A model generated the notes under the pieces. The model ran no database searches. It was not told the DNA's origin and worked only from the letters and a program-made list of their open reading frames with translations. Of a stretch of DNA of 64,000 nt, positions 37,908 to 51,755 are shown one piece after another (position 1 is the stretch's first letter; each line of letters begins with the position of its first letter). Position numbers and translations under genes: made by a program. The stretch is from Panagrolaimus kolymaensis (taxonomy: Eukaryota > Nematoda > Chromadorea > Rhabditida > Panagrolaimidae), in NCBI GenBank assembly GCA_028622995.1, contig JAJQJQ010000041.1, positions 558,001-622,000 of the forward strand, read 5' to 3'.

Positions 37908-40864
37908 TTAGACAGCTGTCATTGGTGGAGCGAAACGATAGAGGTAGAGACGATAATCCTTGCTAGCAACGACGACAGAACCATCATCAATCAGAGCCAT
38001 ATCGAAGCATTGAGCATGTTTGACTTTACTTTCATAAGCGGTGATGACCTTTCCAGCCTAAAAAAGTAAAGTTTAGTAGGTTTATATAAAGGTTAAGGAA
38101 AAAAGCTTACTGGATCAAAGACAGTAAGGTTGAAGTTATTGTGGTTATCAGCAACAATAATATCACCACTTGAATTGATTCCAACACCAATGGGATAGTT
38201 GGTAACACCTTCACCACCAATTTGTCGAAGATATTGACCTTCATAGCTGAACACTTTGATACAATGAGCACGATTGTCGCTGATCAAGATTTCTTTGTTT
38301 CGAGATGCACAAACACCATTTGGAAAGTCGAGGTAACGAGAGCAGCTGAACTTGTGTAAGAGATTACCAAAGGAGTCGAAGATGATTACACGCATAACCT
38401 AAAAAACATAGGTATAATCAAAAGGTAAATAGTAAATAAAACTAACCTTGCATTCAACAACGATGATACGGCCTTCATGATCAACGCAGATACCACGAGG
38501 ATGTTGCAAAACATCAGCACCAAACTTATGCAAAAATTGACCATAAGCATTGAAAACTTGAATTTGATGAGTTGGTGAACGTTCAGTAACGATGAAATCA
38601 CCGGTGCTACGATTAACAGCAACACTAAAAATGAATGGAAATGTTAGCAAAGAAAGAAAAATGATAAAAAGATGATACCGATTAGGATAAAGGAGTTGAC
38701 CATCACGTTTTCCACATTCACCAAAATGAAACTTGAAGCGACCATCTCTATCGAATACTTGAATACGATGATTGTTAGTGTCAGCAACAACGATATCACC
38801 TTGAGCATTGACAGCAACACCAGATGGCTCAGTGAATTGCCCTTGAGTAACACCAAATTCACCAAAATGGCAATAATAAATCATCTTTTGACGTTTCACT
38901 TGAGGACGAAGAGGGAAGACTTGATATTGAACGACAGGAGAGCTTGAACCATCAACATCATTTGGCAATACGCTAACACTTTCATTTCTTGCTTTGGCAT
39001 TATTATTTTGTGCATCCGTATCAGCAAAGAGATTGAAAGGAGCAGAGGTTGCAGGAGGAGTAGCTGTATTCTTATCCATAGGAACAAAATGTTGCTTTGA
39101 AAGTTCTAAACAAGGTGGAGCATTCTTTGACGGAGATTCAACACTTCGTGGACGACCAGGTGTACGACAGAATCCTTCGGTTAAAGAGCCACGATTACTT
39201 GAAAGAGGATTCTTTTCAGCCATACTGATAGATATGTCGGATGGAGAATCAACATCAAAGCCAGCTTGAGCAAAGATTTCCGAGATGGCACCATAGCAAT
39301 CTTCATGACTAACAGGAAGGATATGAAGTTCACTGATGCGTTTTTCAATTGAACCAAAGTTTGCATCATATTTGAAGAAGCTTTCAATACGGCTTTCAAT
39401 CAATGGTTTGAAGAGCATAATTTCAGGTGGAGAGCAATTAGCAAGCAAACGACGAGTGAATTCAAGGAATTGCGCCATTCGGCTTCGCATTTTTTCAGAA
39501 TCATTCTTCTGGACATTGAGAGCGATCTAAAGTTAAGCTTTTAATTAAGAGAGATATAAATAAGAAAAAACAAACCTGTTTCATGCCAACCTTTGCTTCA
39601 AGATCAGTGAGGACTTTTTGACGAAGTTCATAGACAACATTGAGCAATATTTGACAGATACCATGAATTGTTGAGATAGCTTGTTGGTGATTTTCCTTCA
39701 AACCATTTTGAACTTCATCAACGAAAGATTCATTCATAGCTTTATGTCCAACAGCTTTATTGACCATTTCTTCTAAACGTTTGATTTCTTGACCAGCAAT
39801 AACATCAATAGGTTGAATTTCATGAGGATTCTTATGTTCAGTTTCAATACATCGGTAGCAGATAGGAATATTGCAGGTGAAGCAGAAGAAAGATAAACTT
39901 TGATTTGGATGCTCCAAACAGTTACACGATGATTTTCCATTGACACTTGTTGAACCAAAGATGCTTTCATTGCTGGAACTTTTGATTTGAAGAGGTTCGA
40001 CTTGATGGCCTTTGAAGCAATGCATGAACTTATGAGCCATTTGACAGTTGTCACAAAGATAACCACAGGTGCTACACAAAGCCTTGACACTATCACCACT
40101 AGTACAGCTAACACATACGACATCAGCGTTGTTACTTGCTACCTGAAAGAAAAACCATAAGTAAAAACAAAAGAAGTGTGAAAAGTTTAAGAGAAGATAA
40201 AAAAGCTAACAACTTTGGTACTTTGAAATGTTAAATACAATAGTTAATAGCCATGCAAAGGAAAAATCAAGTTTCTCAGCAAAATTTAGTTGCATCAATA
40301 GAATAAGACGATACTTACCGAGCTATTATGAACACCATCAGCATTGGGAGGAGTTGAAGAGAGGCTAGTTAAGCCAGGAACCATTTCTTTGATATTTGTT
40401 GATGCTCCATTAGCTTTTTTTTGAGTTCCATCCTTAGCATTTACAGCATCAGCATGATTTTGCTTCTCACAAACACTTTGAAGACCATAATCATTAAGGA
40501 GACCATCAATACCAAAGACAGGAGAAATGATGGTTGAAGCATAGCAGAGAGGACAAGTAACATAACCAGCAGCAGATGGATCAGAAGATTGACATTGAAG
40601 TAAACATTGCTTGCAAAAGCTATGAAAACATGTCAAAACTTTGGGTGATGAAAAGCTTTGCATACAAATTTGACATTTGAGCTCCTAAAAAACAAGCAAG
40701 TTTTAATAAAGAAAGAAAAAACATTAGAAAATAAAACTAACTTGTTCCATTGGCTCCATTTTTAATTTTGAATAACCAGCAACAGCAGATATTGAAAAAA
40801 TTTCAGACAGCTGTGAAGATGAAAATAAAAGATGATTGAAAGAAATTTTTGTTGATGGAAACAT
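37908..40864 (-). CDS. TRIM-NHL protein of the NCL-1/Brat group, copy B
   Basis: This is identical to copy A. Exons on the minus strand are 40864-40742, 40684-40319, 40142-39576, 39526-38679, 38624-38447, 38398-38111 and 38057-37908 (839 residues: RING, two B-boxes, coiled coil, six NHL blades). The 5' flank, hairpin and introns are also the same, so both copies should be regulated alike if both are real. In C. elegans and Drosophila the gene is single-copy, so a doubled dose would be unusual. Confidence 0.9.
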
Positions 40865-41396
40865 TTTTTTCCCAAGTCTTTTTTTGCTCTCTCGCTTTTG
40901 CGCGAGCGAGTGAGAGAGCAATCTTTCATGGAAGCGTGCAAGCATACGGTGCTCTCACTGAATGGAAATTGTTGATCATTTTGTCAACGGGGCAAGAAAT
41001 TTGAAATTTTAAGAATTATTGAATTTTATCATCGCCTAGCTGCTTGCTTGCTTTATTTTTGAATAATCAAAATTTTTATTAACAATTTCTTGTAAATAAA
41101 TGAAATACATATTTTTGACATACAAACTAACTTTTACAAGTGAATCTTTCAAAATCCTATCAAGTTGATGCAAAGCCTTCGCTATGTTAAGGTATCCAAT
41201 CAAACTAACTTTCCATGTTCATTGACAACAATCGATGATCGTTATTGTATTCCCAAAAAATACACATTTAAAGTTTAAACAAACACAAAAAATTCTAATT
41301 ACAAAGTTTTATATAAGAAATACAAAATGATGAAGAAAATACATACAATGAAAATTACGAAGTAGGCTTGCTAGATGGATGGATTGATTGAATCAT
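40865..41396. other. Intergenic between ncl-1-like and kinase genes, copy B
   Basis: Exact copy of 32,747-33,278: ncl-1 upstream hairpin, kinase 3' UTR, no other gene. Confidence 0.7.
40885..40922. promoter_or_regulatory. Imperfect hairpin upstream of ncl-1-like gene, copy B
   Basis: Same CTCTCGC/GAGAGAG dyad as at 32,767-32,804, 21-58 bp before the ATG at 40,864. Confidence 0.6.
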
Positions 41397-43565
41397 TTAC
41401 TTTTTACGACCTTTTGATTTTGGAATTTTTGTACGACTTGCGCCACCAATACCACCTCCTTTTTTACCAGATTCTTTTGTTGGCTTTCGTCTTGGCTTTT
41501 CTTTACTTTTGCCCTTTTTCTTATCATTATCATCAGTTGTTCTTGTTTCTTCTTTCGTTTGTTCAGTTTCAGTATTTGCTGTTGAATCTTTTGAAACATA
41601 TTTTGAACGCCTTTCTTTGCTTAAATTGAATGCTTCTTTGCTTAAAGCTTTTTTGCCTTTTGGTGGTTTTCGTTTGGATGATGCAACTTTTGGCATTTTG
41701 GATTTCTTTCCATCAAGATTTTCTTCTTCTGTTCCTTGTTCAGTTCGAGTTGCACCAGTATCTTTGGTTCTTTTGGAAGATTTCTTGCGTTTGCCATCAT
41801 CTTGAGAATATTCTTCGTCGTTACGATCACGGCTAAAAAATAACGACAAAATTATAAATTCGACAAATCTTGCAATAGAGTAGTAAACATACGTTGGAGC
41901 AAACCTTTCAATTCTTTTAACCACATCAGCCATAGATAAACGTTTATTTGGATCAACTTCAAATACTTCAGCCAATAATTTAGCCATGTTAGGTCCAGCA
42001 GAATCGGGAATTTCCAATTTACTTCCTGATGATACAACCATTTCTTGAATTTGAGCTTGGGTCATTCCTTTGTAAGGTTCTTCAGCATCATTGAATATTT
42101 CCTAAAAATCCAAGGATAAAGTTAATTATTAGTGTAAATGGTAAATAGAAAACAAACCCAAGTTAAAACACCAAAAGCCCAAACATCAGCTGCACGAGTG
42201 TACTCACGTGTACGAAATACTTCAGGAGAGAGCCATCGAACTGGAGCCTTTTCATTGTCAACCAAAGTATGTTTATCACCAACAACGCTCAATCCAAAAT
42301 CACTGACTTTAAGGATTTTTGAATCATAGAGACAATTTCGAGCTGCGATATCACTGAAAACAAACAAGATGTTATAAGTAACTATAGACACATAACAAAA
42401 CATACCGATGAAGAACATTCTTTGAATGGACATATTCAAGACCCAATGCAGCATCAAAGACCATGTTAACTTTTTGAGAAAGTGTAATTTTAACTGGATG
42501 AGTTTTAAGGAAAATATCCAAAGCATTTCCACTAATGAGTTCCATAACAATCATAAGAGGTTCAACATCAGCTGCAACACCATAACATCGAACAACGTGT
42601 TTGTGCTTGATAGGTCTCATGACACGAGCTTCATTCATAATTTCTTGGATTTTCTTTTTATCAGCTTTTTCACCTTTGAGCATCTTAATTGCAACTTTGA
42701 CAGATGTTTTCTTTCTTATGAGTTCACCAGAAAATACTTCACCAAAAGCACCAGAACCAAGTTTGATTTTGCAAATTATATCTTTATGACGTAGTTCCCA
42801 ATCCTAAAACCATACATTTCATTAAAGTTTGGAAGCTATTAGTTACACAACTTACCTGTCGACCAATAGGTTTTTTGATAACAACTTTGTGACCACTGAA
42901 AGAAGTTTCAGTTTTCATGTAATATTCAACCAATGCTAGAACAGTTTCAAATTCAATCACTTTTTCATTTGATGAAGGAGGTGGAGAAAAGATTGTATAA
43001 CGCTTGGATGAGTTTGGACGTAATAAATAGTGAAGAACATTGCCATTCCAATAAACGGTTAAACATAGTTCACGTGAAGGCTTTTTGTTCTTTTCTTGAA
43101 GTTCAGTTATACGTAAAACATAGTCACCATTTCGACGAAGCATAAGTTCAATATCTTCACGAGGTAAAAGCCTAAAAAAGTGAAAGTAGCCAAGGCACAT
43201 ATGTAAACAAACATAACCGAAACATACCCATGAAAGAAGTCCTTTTCTTGTAAACCAGGTTCTAATATAACTGGAACGATTTTATCTTTTTGTTCAACAT
43301 CCGACAAAAGACTATTTCCATCTTGTGGTCCATCGGGTGTTGGAAGAGGAGCAGGTGATGAAACAACAGCAGCGGCACCAGGACTTTGTTTGCTATTTTG
43401 AGGTGAATCACCTTGAGTTGTTATTTCTGTTCCAGTTACAGTTGGATCATTTCCGCCAGGTGGAGGTGATTCAGCAGGATTACTATAAAAAAGATAATGA
43501 TTAATGAGAATTGGAAATATTAAAAAATGAACTTACTTGTTGTTTCCATCTTCAGGATTTGACAT
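41397..43565 (-). CDS. SH2 domain-containing non-receptor tyrosine kinase with Lys-rich tail (complete copy)
   Basis: Exons on the minus strand are 43565-43537, 43482-43228, 43171-42856, 42803-42406, 42353-42158, 42101-41893 and 41832-41397. All phases join to 612 residues. Residues 1-90 are Pro/Ser/Asn-rich and disordered. An SH2 domain follows (FFHGLLPRED, then GDYVLRIT in the phosphotyrosine pocket). The kinase begins near 201: GSGAFGEV loop, VAIK lysine, HRDIAARN catalytic loop (332-339), DFG (351-353), and a WLSPEV block instead of APE. The tail from about 468 is very rich in Lys, Ser and Thr. This SH2-kinase layout with a basic tail matches the expanded Fes/Fer-like kinases of nematodes, several of which act in sperm activation (SPE-8). 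Function here is inferred. The neighbouring plus-strand gene starts 1.1 kb away, divergently. Confidence 0.92.
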
Positions 43566-44670
43566 GGTTGTTGACTTTGATGATGTTCAAGAATTTTCAA
43601 TGGCAAACGAAAGAAGACGCAAAATTCAACTGATTCGCAGAAGCAAATCCAAGCGAAATAAATGAAGTTTTCAACCCTTCATTTTCTAAACGCTGTCGAC
43701 GAGTACAATGCAAATTTTCTAAAATGGAAAACTTGACAAATGTGCAAACTGCAAAAGTGTTTGATTGAGAAAGTTTTTTGCGAACGAAAGAAACGGGGCT
43801 TTGAAAAGAGAAAAATATGGGATGATTGAAAAGCAAGCAACTATTTATGATAGTGATAATCGGCAAAAGTTACTAATATTATTAATACAAAATTTTTCTG
43901 TTAAATATTATTCAGTAATAGGATTTTTTTTTATGGAAGGCAGATTATTGTTTTCATACATTTTTTGATTTATTTGTGGAATGCTTTCATTTTTTGACTA
44001 CTTTCAACGTTATTTAGCGAGACACTGTAGCTTTTTTTTATTACCAATTCCTGCAGCTCACAGTAATCTTATTTGCCATTAAAATTAATTTATTCATTTT
44101 CAAAGTGTGGATCCTTTTTTGTTTTCCCTGAACAATTTTGTTTGTGCTTTATAGTTATAACATTGCCAGTTGCAAAATCACGAAAACTCAAGGCAATATT
44201 TCGACGATGCACCAACATATCCCATTAGGTGGTAATGCAGCTGATATCATTGTGGCAACTTACATCCATTCAATATGACCTAATTGCTGCTTCATCATTT
44301 TTTGTTTATTGTATGACTCCTTTTTTCACACCTTTTATTATTATTGCTTCTGAATAAAAAAAATTGTTTATCAAACTTGGCCAAAGGAATGAATAAAAGG
44401 TGCTAAAATCCTTTCAATGATACCGCCTTTGAAAAAAGGGAAGTGAAATTTTGCTATTTTGGGTGACCTTGATAGCTTTCAAGTGGCTAATATCCGATTT
44501 GGCAAGCCCTCAGAATATTTTTTAGGCTTTACCTATTTCGATATTTTTTTTATTGATTATTGCTTGAAAAAATATTATTATTATTAGAAACGCTTTTCCA
44601 AATTATTCGTTCCCTTCCAACTTGGTTCAACTCTCCCTCATTCGTATTTTTTATTTTTTTCAAAGAAATT
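43566..44670. other. Divergent promoter region
   Basis: This separates the minus-strand kinase start (43,565) from the plus-strand small gene (44,671). It is AT-rich with no convincing coding sequence and no clear repeat. It presumably holds both promoters. Confidence 0.6.
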
Positions 44671-45111
44671 ATGGATCAACAACAAGATTCTCCCGCTGCC
44701 TCTTCTTCCGCTATGGTAGGATTTTCAACTCCAATCAAACCCATTCCATCAAAGATTTATGAGAGACTTCAAAATGCTCCATCCCGAGTTGCTAAAAGCC
44801 GACAACTTTTTCCCAACCATCAATTTCGAAATGAATCTTTATCTTTTGCTGATGATGCAGGAGTATCTCAAAATGATAATGATGATGTTATGGATGCTAT
44901 AATTAATACTCCACCTCGAAAACCTTTTTCACCATCTATGGTTGAAAAACTTACATTTGCCCCTCGACCTCGACGAATTTCATCCATCCTTCAGCGATCT
45001 GATTCTTCATCGTCTTTGAAACAACAAAAACGACGATCACATCCTATTACTTGGGCACCCAAGAAGAAGACCATCGTTCGGAGATCTCTTCAATTTTCTA
45101 AACTTAATTAA
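44671..45111 (+). CDS. Small basic protein with internal repeats, unknown function
   Basis: A single exon encodes 146 residues from the ATG at 44,671. The open frame continues upstream to 44,560 but without sensible protein sequence. An AATAAA lies at about 45,209. Two segments (about 20-44 and 80-104) share the pattern TP-KP-PS-(E)(R/K)L-AP-R. A third, shorter echo (WAPKKKTIVRRSLQF) is near the C-terminus. Several TP and SP sites with nearby basic residues would suit CDK phosphorylation. The basic stretches KQQKRR and APKKK could be nuclear signals. I do not recognise the family. Codon use is unlike the AT-rich flanks (many CGA, CCA, TCT), which supports real coding. A role in the nucleus or cell cycle is only a guess. 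Confidence 0.75.
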   Translation: MDQQQDSPAASSSAMVGFSTPIKPIPSKIYERLQNAPSRVAKSRQLFPNHQFRNESLSFADDAGVSQNDNDDVMDAIINTPPRKPFSPSMVEKLTFAPRPRRISSILQRSDSSSSLKQQKRRSHPITWAPKKKTIVRRSLQFSKLN

Positions 45112-45660
45112 GCTTTTTATATTTATTTTATTATTTTTGTTTATTATTATTTTGTTTTGTAAAATATTTTTGTTTGTTTGTATATATATTTAGTTTTTTG
45201 GTTTTTTAATAAATTCTATATAATCATTTCCAAAGTTTATTAAAGTTTTCAAAACTTTGGAAGAATGAAAACAAAGTTATTAGGTTCGGTTTTTGGATTC
45301 TTCGTCGACAAAAGAAGACGTAGTCAGACAATCTTGCTACAGATCCTAGTTTTAGTAGAAATGGTTTAAAAAATAGGCGATTATAAATTTGAATTAGTTA
45401 ATTTTAAACTTTTCCTTTTACTGATTAATAATTTAATGATATCTTTTTTTGCTTCAGATAAGTAATAGGATTAAACGAAAAGATTAAGCGATAATGATGC
45501 AACTTTATAGCAAGCAAGCGACTGTAGTAACTAATTTTTTTTATCAAAAATATCTTTCTGGAGATAATCCCATAAACCAAACTATGTATGCTTTATAAGT
45601 TTATAATTATAACATTTTTTGTTGTTGTTAGAACACCAGCAAAAATGTATTTAGTTTATT
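45112..45660. other. 3' flank of the small gene, before the CAGTTT field
   Basis: It contains the polyadenylation signal of the small gene and AT-rich DNA. I see no gene, and the CAGTTT motif is absent until about 45,666. Confidence 0.6.
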
Positions 45661-48600
45661 GTATTGCAGTTTTTTATATTTTTTATTTTTTTATTTCAAG
45701 CTTTAAACCTTTAATGAATGAATCAGTAAAGCTGCAAACATTTTATATCATTAAGGTCTAAGTTTAATGCCAAAATCCAAGGCGGATCAGTTTAAAAAAA
45801 AAATGGCTGTAAAAACAAAATATTTTTGTTCCAAAATATGTGTGACAGTTTTTATTTAAAATTAAAAAATATGAAACGAGCCAAAATCTAAAGAACTTAA
45901 TAATTAAAAAAATTATTTTGGCTTACCATTGTTGATGTAATTATCAGTTTAAGAACATACAATCTGAATTTTTCTCTTTGCAATTAATTAATTTTATTCC
46001 TTTAACTCACAGTTTTTTATCGACCTCAGCTAACAGTTTCTAATAGAGCACAGTGAGCTCCTGCAATTGATCACAGTTTTTTTTCTTAACTAAAATTTAA
46101 AAAATCCAGTTTTTTTTTTCAATCATTAGATCTCTCTTTCTTTTAGAACCAGTTTTTATATTAAATCCAACAAATCCATCTCGCCAGTTTAAAAAAAATG
46201 AAAAAAGTTTTTGATACGATCAGACTTTTTTTGATTTAATTTTTTCTTGCTATTTTTGAATAAGTTTGTTAATGCTTAATTTTTTATTTGTCTTTCGCCA
46301 AATCAACCTACCAGTTTAAGAAAAATTAAAAAAAAACTTTAATTTTAATTTTTTGATCTAGCCGTCACATAATTAAAGCTGCAGTTTTATTTTCTAATGA
46401 TTAAAAATATATCACTCAAACGCGCGCTTCATCTCAGTTAAATCATTGACGATTTTTAAAAAGAAAATTATTCTTTATTCAAAATTTTTTGTATTTAGTT
46501 CAGTGATAATTTTACTTTCGAAAATCCATCTCCGCAGTTTTTTTAAATTAAAGTAAATTTTTTGTTTTGAAAAGATTTTTGATTATGTTGATTTTCAGTT
46601 TTATTAATCTCTTTATTTAGTTCATTTTTTTAAATATTTTATGAAGTAGTGTTGCAATAGTTTTGCTCACTTTTTTTTGTTCTTTTTAAACCCTTTTGAA
46701 ACGTAAGCATCAGTTTTATTTATTATTTTTTATTTTAATTTTTCGAGCTTTTAACAACCACATCCCCCAAAAAAATATTGTCCACAGTTTTTATAACTAA
46801 AAATTAAAAATCCAATTTTTCAATTATTCTTAGTACCTTCAATTATGGATCAACAGTTTTATTTATTTATCCCTATCGAAGTTTGTATCAAAAAATTCTC
46901 TTTCGCCAACATCGTCCTCAGTTTTCTTTCCACTTTTTTATATTGTTAAAATATCAACAAAAAATATAGCTATTAAAATAATGATGAGTTCTCGCGCTTT
47001 ATGACGAATCTCATTTAAATTTGTACCAGCGAAAATGTGAAATTCAATGCAGTTTTTGTAAATAACTAAAATAAAATAAGTTTTAATTCGTTAATTTTCT
47101 GAATTATTTTTTTTTTGGTGGTTGTCTGTCCACAGTTTTTTTCTCTTTATTTTGTCACCAGGAATCTCTATTTTTTTAAAACAATTTTTTTACAGTTTTA
47201 TTATCGAAATAAAGATTGCTTGCCACTTCGCAGTTTAAAAATAAAGGTTTTAAATTTTTCGAAAAATAATTTTTTACTAAACAACCGTGATTCACGAATT
47301 TACAGTTTATTTTTATAAAGAAGAAATGAAACATTTATCAACAAAAAATGTTTGAAGACAGTTTTTTATATATTATTTTTCAATCAAAGCAGTTTTCAAA
47401 AATGGAACTCAGTTTACATATGAAAATTTTAATCATGATACCGGAGCTTGAATTAACTTACATCATACAATGATTGACAGTTTAATAAATTTTTTTTTCT
47501 TATTTTGGTTGGGAAATACAAATTCCAGTTTTTTTACTCAATGCTTGAGATGCAAAACAGTTTTATAAAATAATTAGCTTATTAAGAAATATTTTAATTT
47601 ACAGACTTATAAACTTCTTTAAATTGAAGAAATCAGTTTAAAATTACTAAAATAAATAACCTTTCCATACCTGTATTTTTTTAAAATAATTTTTGCCTAT
47701 TTTTCCTTTTGTTAAAAATGGCACCTTAAATTGAAATGTCTCAACAGTTTAAATTTAAATTCATCAAAATTATTGGCTTAATAAGCTTAACCAATACTAT
47801 CATCAACACAGTTTATACCAAAGATAAATTATAGCATCAGCTTAAAAAATATATTAGCGGCAAGAATCAGTTTTTATATACATATTATTTTGGGACCAAT
47901 AAAACAGGATTTGGCTAATTTTTACAGTTTTAAACAAATATGATATTAAAAAATTATTTATTTTTTTCCCTTCATTAAAATGAACTACCTATTCCATGAC
48001 AAATGTTTCAACAGTTTAAATTTTAATTAATGAAGATTATTTCTTTCTTAAATTCCCACCGTTTGTACCTAATTGCAGTTTATATCCGAGATATAAAGTT
48101 ATAACATCAGTTTTTTTAAGTGTTTATCCCATGGTTTACAGTTTTTATATAATTTTTTATTTCGTTCCATTCTCAAAATAAGAATGTTTTTGGTTTAAAT
48201 AAATTATTTTTCTCTTGAATTTGTCGTTTTTTTAAGAATGGCATTCTCAATGAATTGGGAAAAGTTTTTATATATATTTTACACTTAATTGAAAGACGAA
48301 ACTAACAGTTTTATTACCCAAATAGCTATTTATTTTTGATTTCTTCCAACCAAATTTTAAATCTAGTGACAGTTAAACCTTTTCCCCCCTCCATTGTTTT
48401 TGACAAAACAGTTTATATTTATTTAAGTTTTTTTTTGTATCATAAAGAAAGGGATAATTTTTAGTTGCAACTTAAATGCATCCAATCAATATTTTTAAAT
48501 GCAGTTTTTTTTATTTTATTAGGCAATGTTCTTCTATCATTTTTTCGATAGTTAAAAAAAATCTTTAAAAGATGCTATTTTTAAGCTTTTTAAAATTTTT

Positions 48601-49024
48601 GAAAAAAGAATAAATGAATGTAAAAATCAAACAGTTTAATGCTGTTTTCCCATTTTCTAAATAAACAATGTTTTTGTCTTCACTGTTTTTTTTTGAATCT
48701 TTAATCAATATTTTTCTATAACAGTTTTATTATATCAACAAATTTCCTTCTTTTTATCTTTAATTACACTGAAAAAACACCATTTTTCGGAAAGATACAA
48801 ATAAAAAAAGATGACCTGATCCACAGTTAAATATTTTGTAATTATTTCAAAACAAAGCTTCACAAACTTTGAGAAGATAAAAACAGTTAAAATTCAAAAT
48901 TTTATATATATATTCTTTGAATAATATTAAAAATTTAGCTTTATAACAAATTTAAGAAGTGCAGTTTACTAATGCTTTTTTAACCAATGAAATTAGAAAG
49001 ACAGTTTCTTAATTAGAAATAAAA

Positions 49025-49425
49025 AAACATATAGTCCCCATTTTGCAAGCACAAACAAAAAATTTTTGTTGCTATTTTTTTGGTTTTTAATTTCGCACTT
49101 TGCTTCCTCACCTATTTATTCCTATTTTATTTTTGCGTCAATAACAAAAAAAATGAACAAAGTCCGAACATTGAGTTTTTTTGTTGTTTGCTTGCTTTGG
49201 TGGCTGGACTCAAATTGAACGCGACACAAAAAATGCAACAACAACAAAGAAAAAAAAGTTTCAAAGGTATTTTTATTTTAAAACACAAATAAAGAATAAG
49301 AAAAAAAGTTATTTATGTCAAATAAATGCATTAAATAAATAAAGAAAAATCAAAATAAGGAAGAAGAAAAAAAATTTTTTTTTGGGAAAAAACAAATAAA
49401 AAATATATTCCAGATTTTCTCGACG
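49025..49425. other. Motif-free gap in the CAGTTT field
   Basis: No CAGTTT for about 400 bp, where a step of about 60 bp is normal. It includes a small open frame and the mixed-sequence stretch at about 49,180-49,230. It may be a promoter or exon; no family is recognised. Confidence 0.4.
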
Positions 49426-50989
49426 CAGTTTAAAAAATCAAGAAATTTAAAACATATTTTAGTAAAGAATTAGAAAATTGGTCAGTCTAAATTGCAAGGG
49501 TTTTTAGTTATTAAAAGTTGGCATGGAAAAAAGAACTTCAATAAATTTTCAATGATCTTTGTTTTATGTTTATTTAATAGCTATTTTTGTCAATATTTTT
49601 CCAAAACACAGTTATAACTTTAATTTAATTTTTAAATTCGCAAAATATAAGCCGTTTTTAAAATTGTAACAACAAATAACAGTGATTTAAATATTGTTAA
49701 AATTGTTGATATTACATTCTCAGTTTATTTTTCTTTAAAAATTTTTACAAAAAATCCTAAATTTTGATTCACTCAATACTCGTTATTAGTAATTATTTTT
49801 TTGTGAATTTTTATTGCAGTTAAAAAAAATTTACACAAAAAGAGTTTGCAAGAACAAATTTGTAAAACCATTCGATTTTTTTTGTAAGATACTTTGCAGT
49901 TATTAAGCTTAAACACATGAGCCTTTTTTAACTTATAAAATTCAGGGTTAATTACCATAATTCTTAGAGTTCGATCTCAGGCTGCATTGATAAATACAGT
50001 TTTAACTTTTTATTATTATATCTTCTCAAAAAATTTCAACATTTGTCAAAATCATATTATACTGAAAAAAAAATATGGCTTCTGCTCGACAACAGAAAAA
50101 ATAGCTAAATACAGTTTAAATAGAAAAAAATAAAATATAAAAAGAACTCCATTTTTTTATACGTGATAATCCAGCGATGTGTACATTTTACATATATTAT
50201 TTTGATGTAATGTAACATGGATATTACCAGTTTTTTAGTTTAAAACAAATATGCCCAAAAATATTTTATTATACAGTTTTATTTCGATCATTAAATTGTT
50301 ATGCTAATGTCCATGACAAACTCCAGTTTAAATTAAAATTTATGAAAATTATTACTTTCTTAACTTCATCAACCAAACATGCCATCCAGTTTATATCAAA
50401 GCTAAAGATTGCGATATCAGTTTTTCAATTTAAAAAAATGTGTTCTTAATAAACTTATCTTTCATGTTTTTCCCCCTAATTAAACGACCATGAAGTTGAA
50501 TTTTTAACAGTTTTAATTTAAATTTAACATTCAGCTAAAAAAGCAAGGAAGCAATCAATTTTAATACCCTGAAAACAATTTGATATTAAAATTATTTATA
50601 GGCCAAATTCCAAATCAACAGTTAAACTTTTTTTCCCTCTATTATTTACTTGCATTTCGTCTTATCTCGTCAATATAGTTTATTGTTTTCTTTCGTCAAA
50701 ATTGTTTATTAAATACAGTTTACAAAAAAATAAAAGTATCAACGAATTCGTTGTGTTCGTTCTTCAACAAAAAAAAAGAATAAAGAAAAAAAATGAATCA
50801 TCACACAAAAATATTAAATTTTTTGAGCTAAGGTAAAGAAAATTTATTGAACTCAGTTTACATTTAAAAAAAATTAACTTATCGCTATATCACCACAACA
50901 GACAGTTAAAATTAATTATTATTGTTTTAAAAAGTCCAGTTTAAATAAATCAAAAATCATAAAATAAATATCATTCATTTTTCAGTTTT

Positions 50990-51755
50990 TCTCTTTTATT
51001 TTTGTGTTCCCCCAAAAATTTTTAAATGTATTTAAATCGCTTCGTTTTTTAGATTTTATTTTATTTTTTGGAGGCCATTATTTTTTTTTGTGTGCAAATG
51101 AAGTGTTTTCTTTTTTGAAACATTATTTTTTCCAGACTTAAATATTTCTACATATATATAACCGTGATTTTTCATCCCTTAAACTTTTTTTTCCCTATTT
51201 TTTTTCATTGTCCAAACATTATTATTTTTTTATTATTAGAGTTCTCTTTTTCAAAGCCACACCACCGATTAATCTGGGTCCCTTTCTCTCTGTTTTTTCT
51301 CAAAAAAATGGTATTAAAAAAATAGAAACATTTTTGTTTCTGTTTTTTGATAAAATAAATTTAATTCATTTTATTTTTTTATTTGTGTATGTTTTTCCCC
51401 TCAATTTTCAACTTTTTTTTGTTGAAAAAAATAACCGAAAATAACGAGGAAAAAAACAGAGATCACAACAAAAAAAAATTTTGTTGATGCAAAGTTGGAA
51501 ATAAAATTAAAAAACATAACAAACCAACAAAAATTGTTGCAATGTGAGAGAGAAAAAAGATAAAAAAAAGTTTTTATTTGGGGGAAGTGAAAGAAAAAAG
51601 TTCAGTGATGATTGTTATTGTTGGTGACCGACCAACCAACCAACAACCTCCTTTTTTTCTTTTTCATGGAGGAAGAGGTCCACACTCAAAATCAAACATG
51701 AACGGAAAAAGTTTGTTTTTTTGTAATGTTTTTTGGTTTTAGCAAAGTTTTTGTT
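50990..51755. other. Motif-free gap in the CAGTTT field, largest
   Basis: About 765 bp without CAGTTT. The stretch 51,600-51,700 is more complex, with ACCAACC repeats and a pyrimidine-rich run. I see no supported exon. A promoter or enhancer is a reasonable guess. Confidence 0.4.

Larger units (their letters stand above)
35226..43343. repeat. Direct tandem duplication, copy B (8,118 bp)
   Basis: This is an exact repeat of 27,108-35,225. The right edge is where the match ends in kinase exon 2; base 43,344 still matches by chance or microhomology and 43,345 differs. The only overlap at the junction is one base, so no long homology drove it. Confidence 0.95.

Noticed and set aside
49960..49990. 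tRNA-like GTTCGATCTCAGGCTGC
   Set aside because: Resembles a T-loop but no acceptor stem or anticodon arm could be folded around it.
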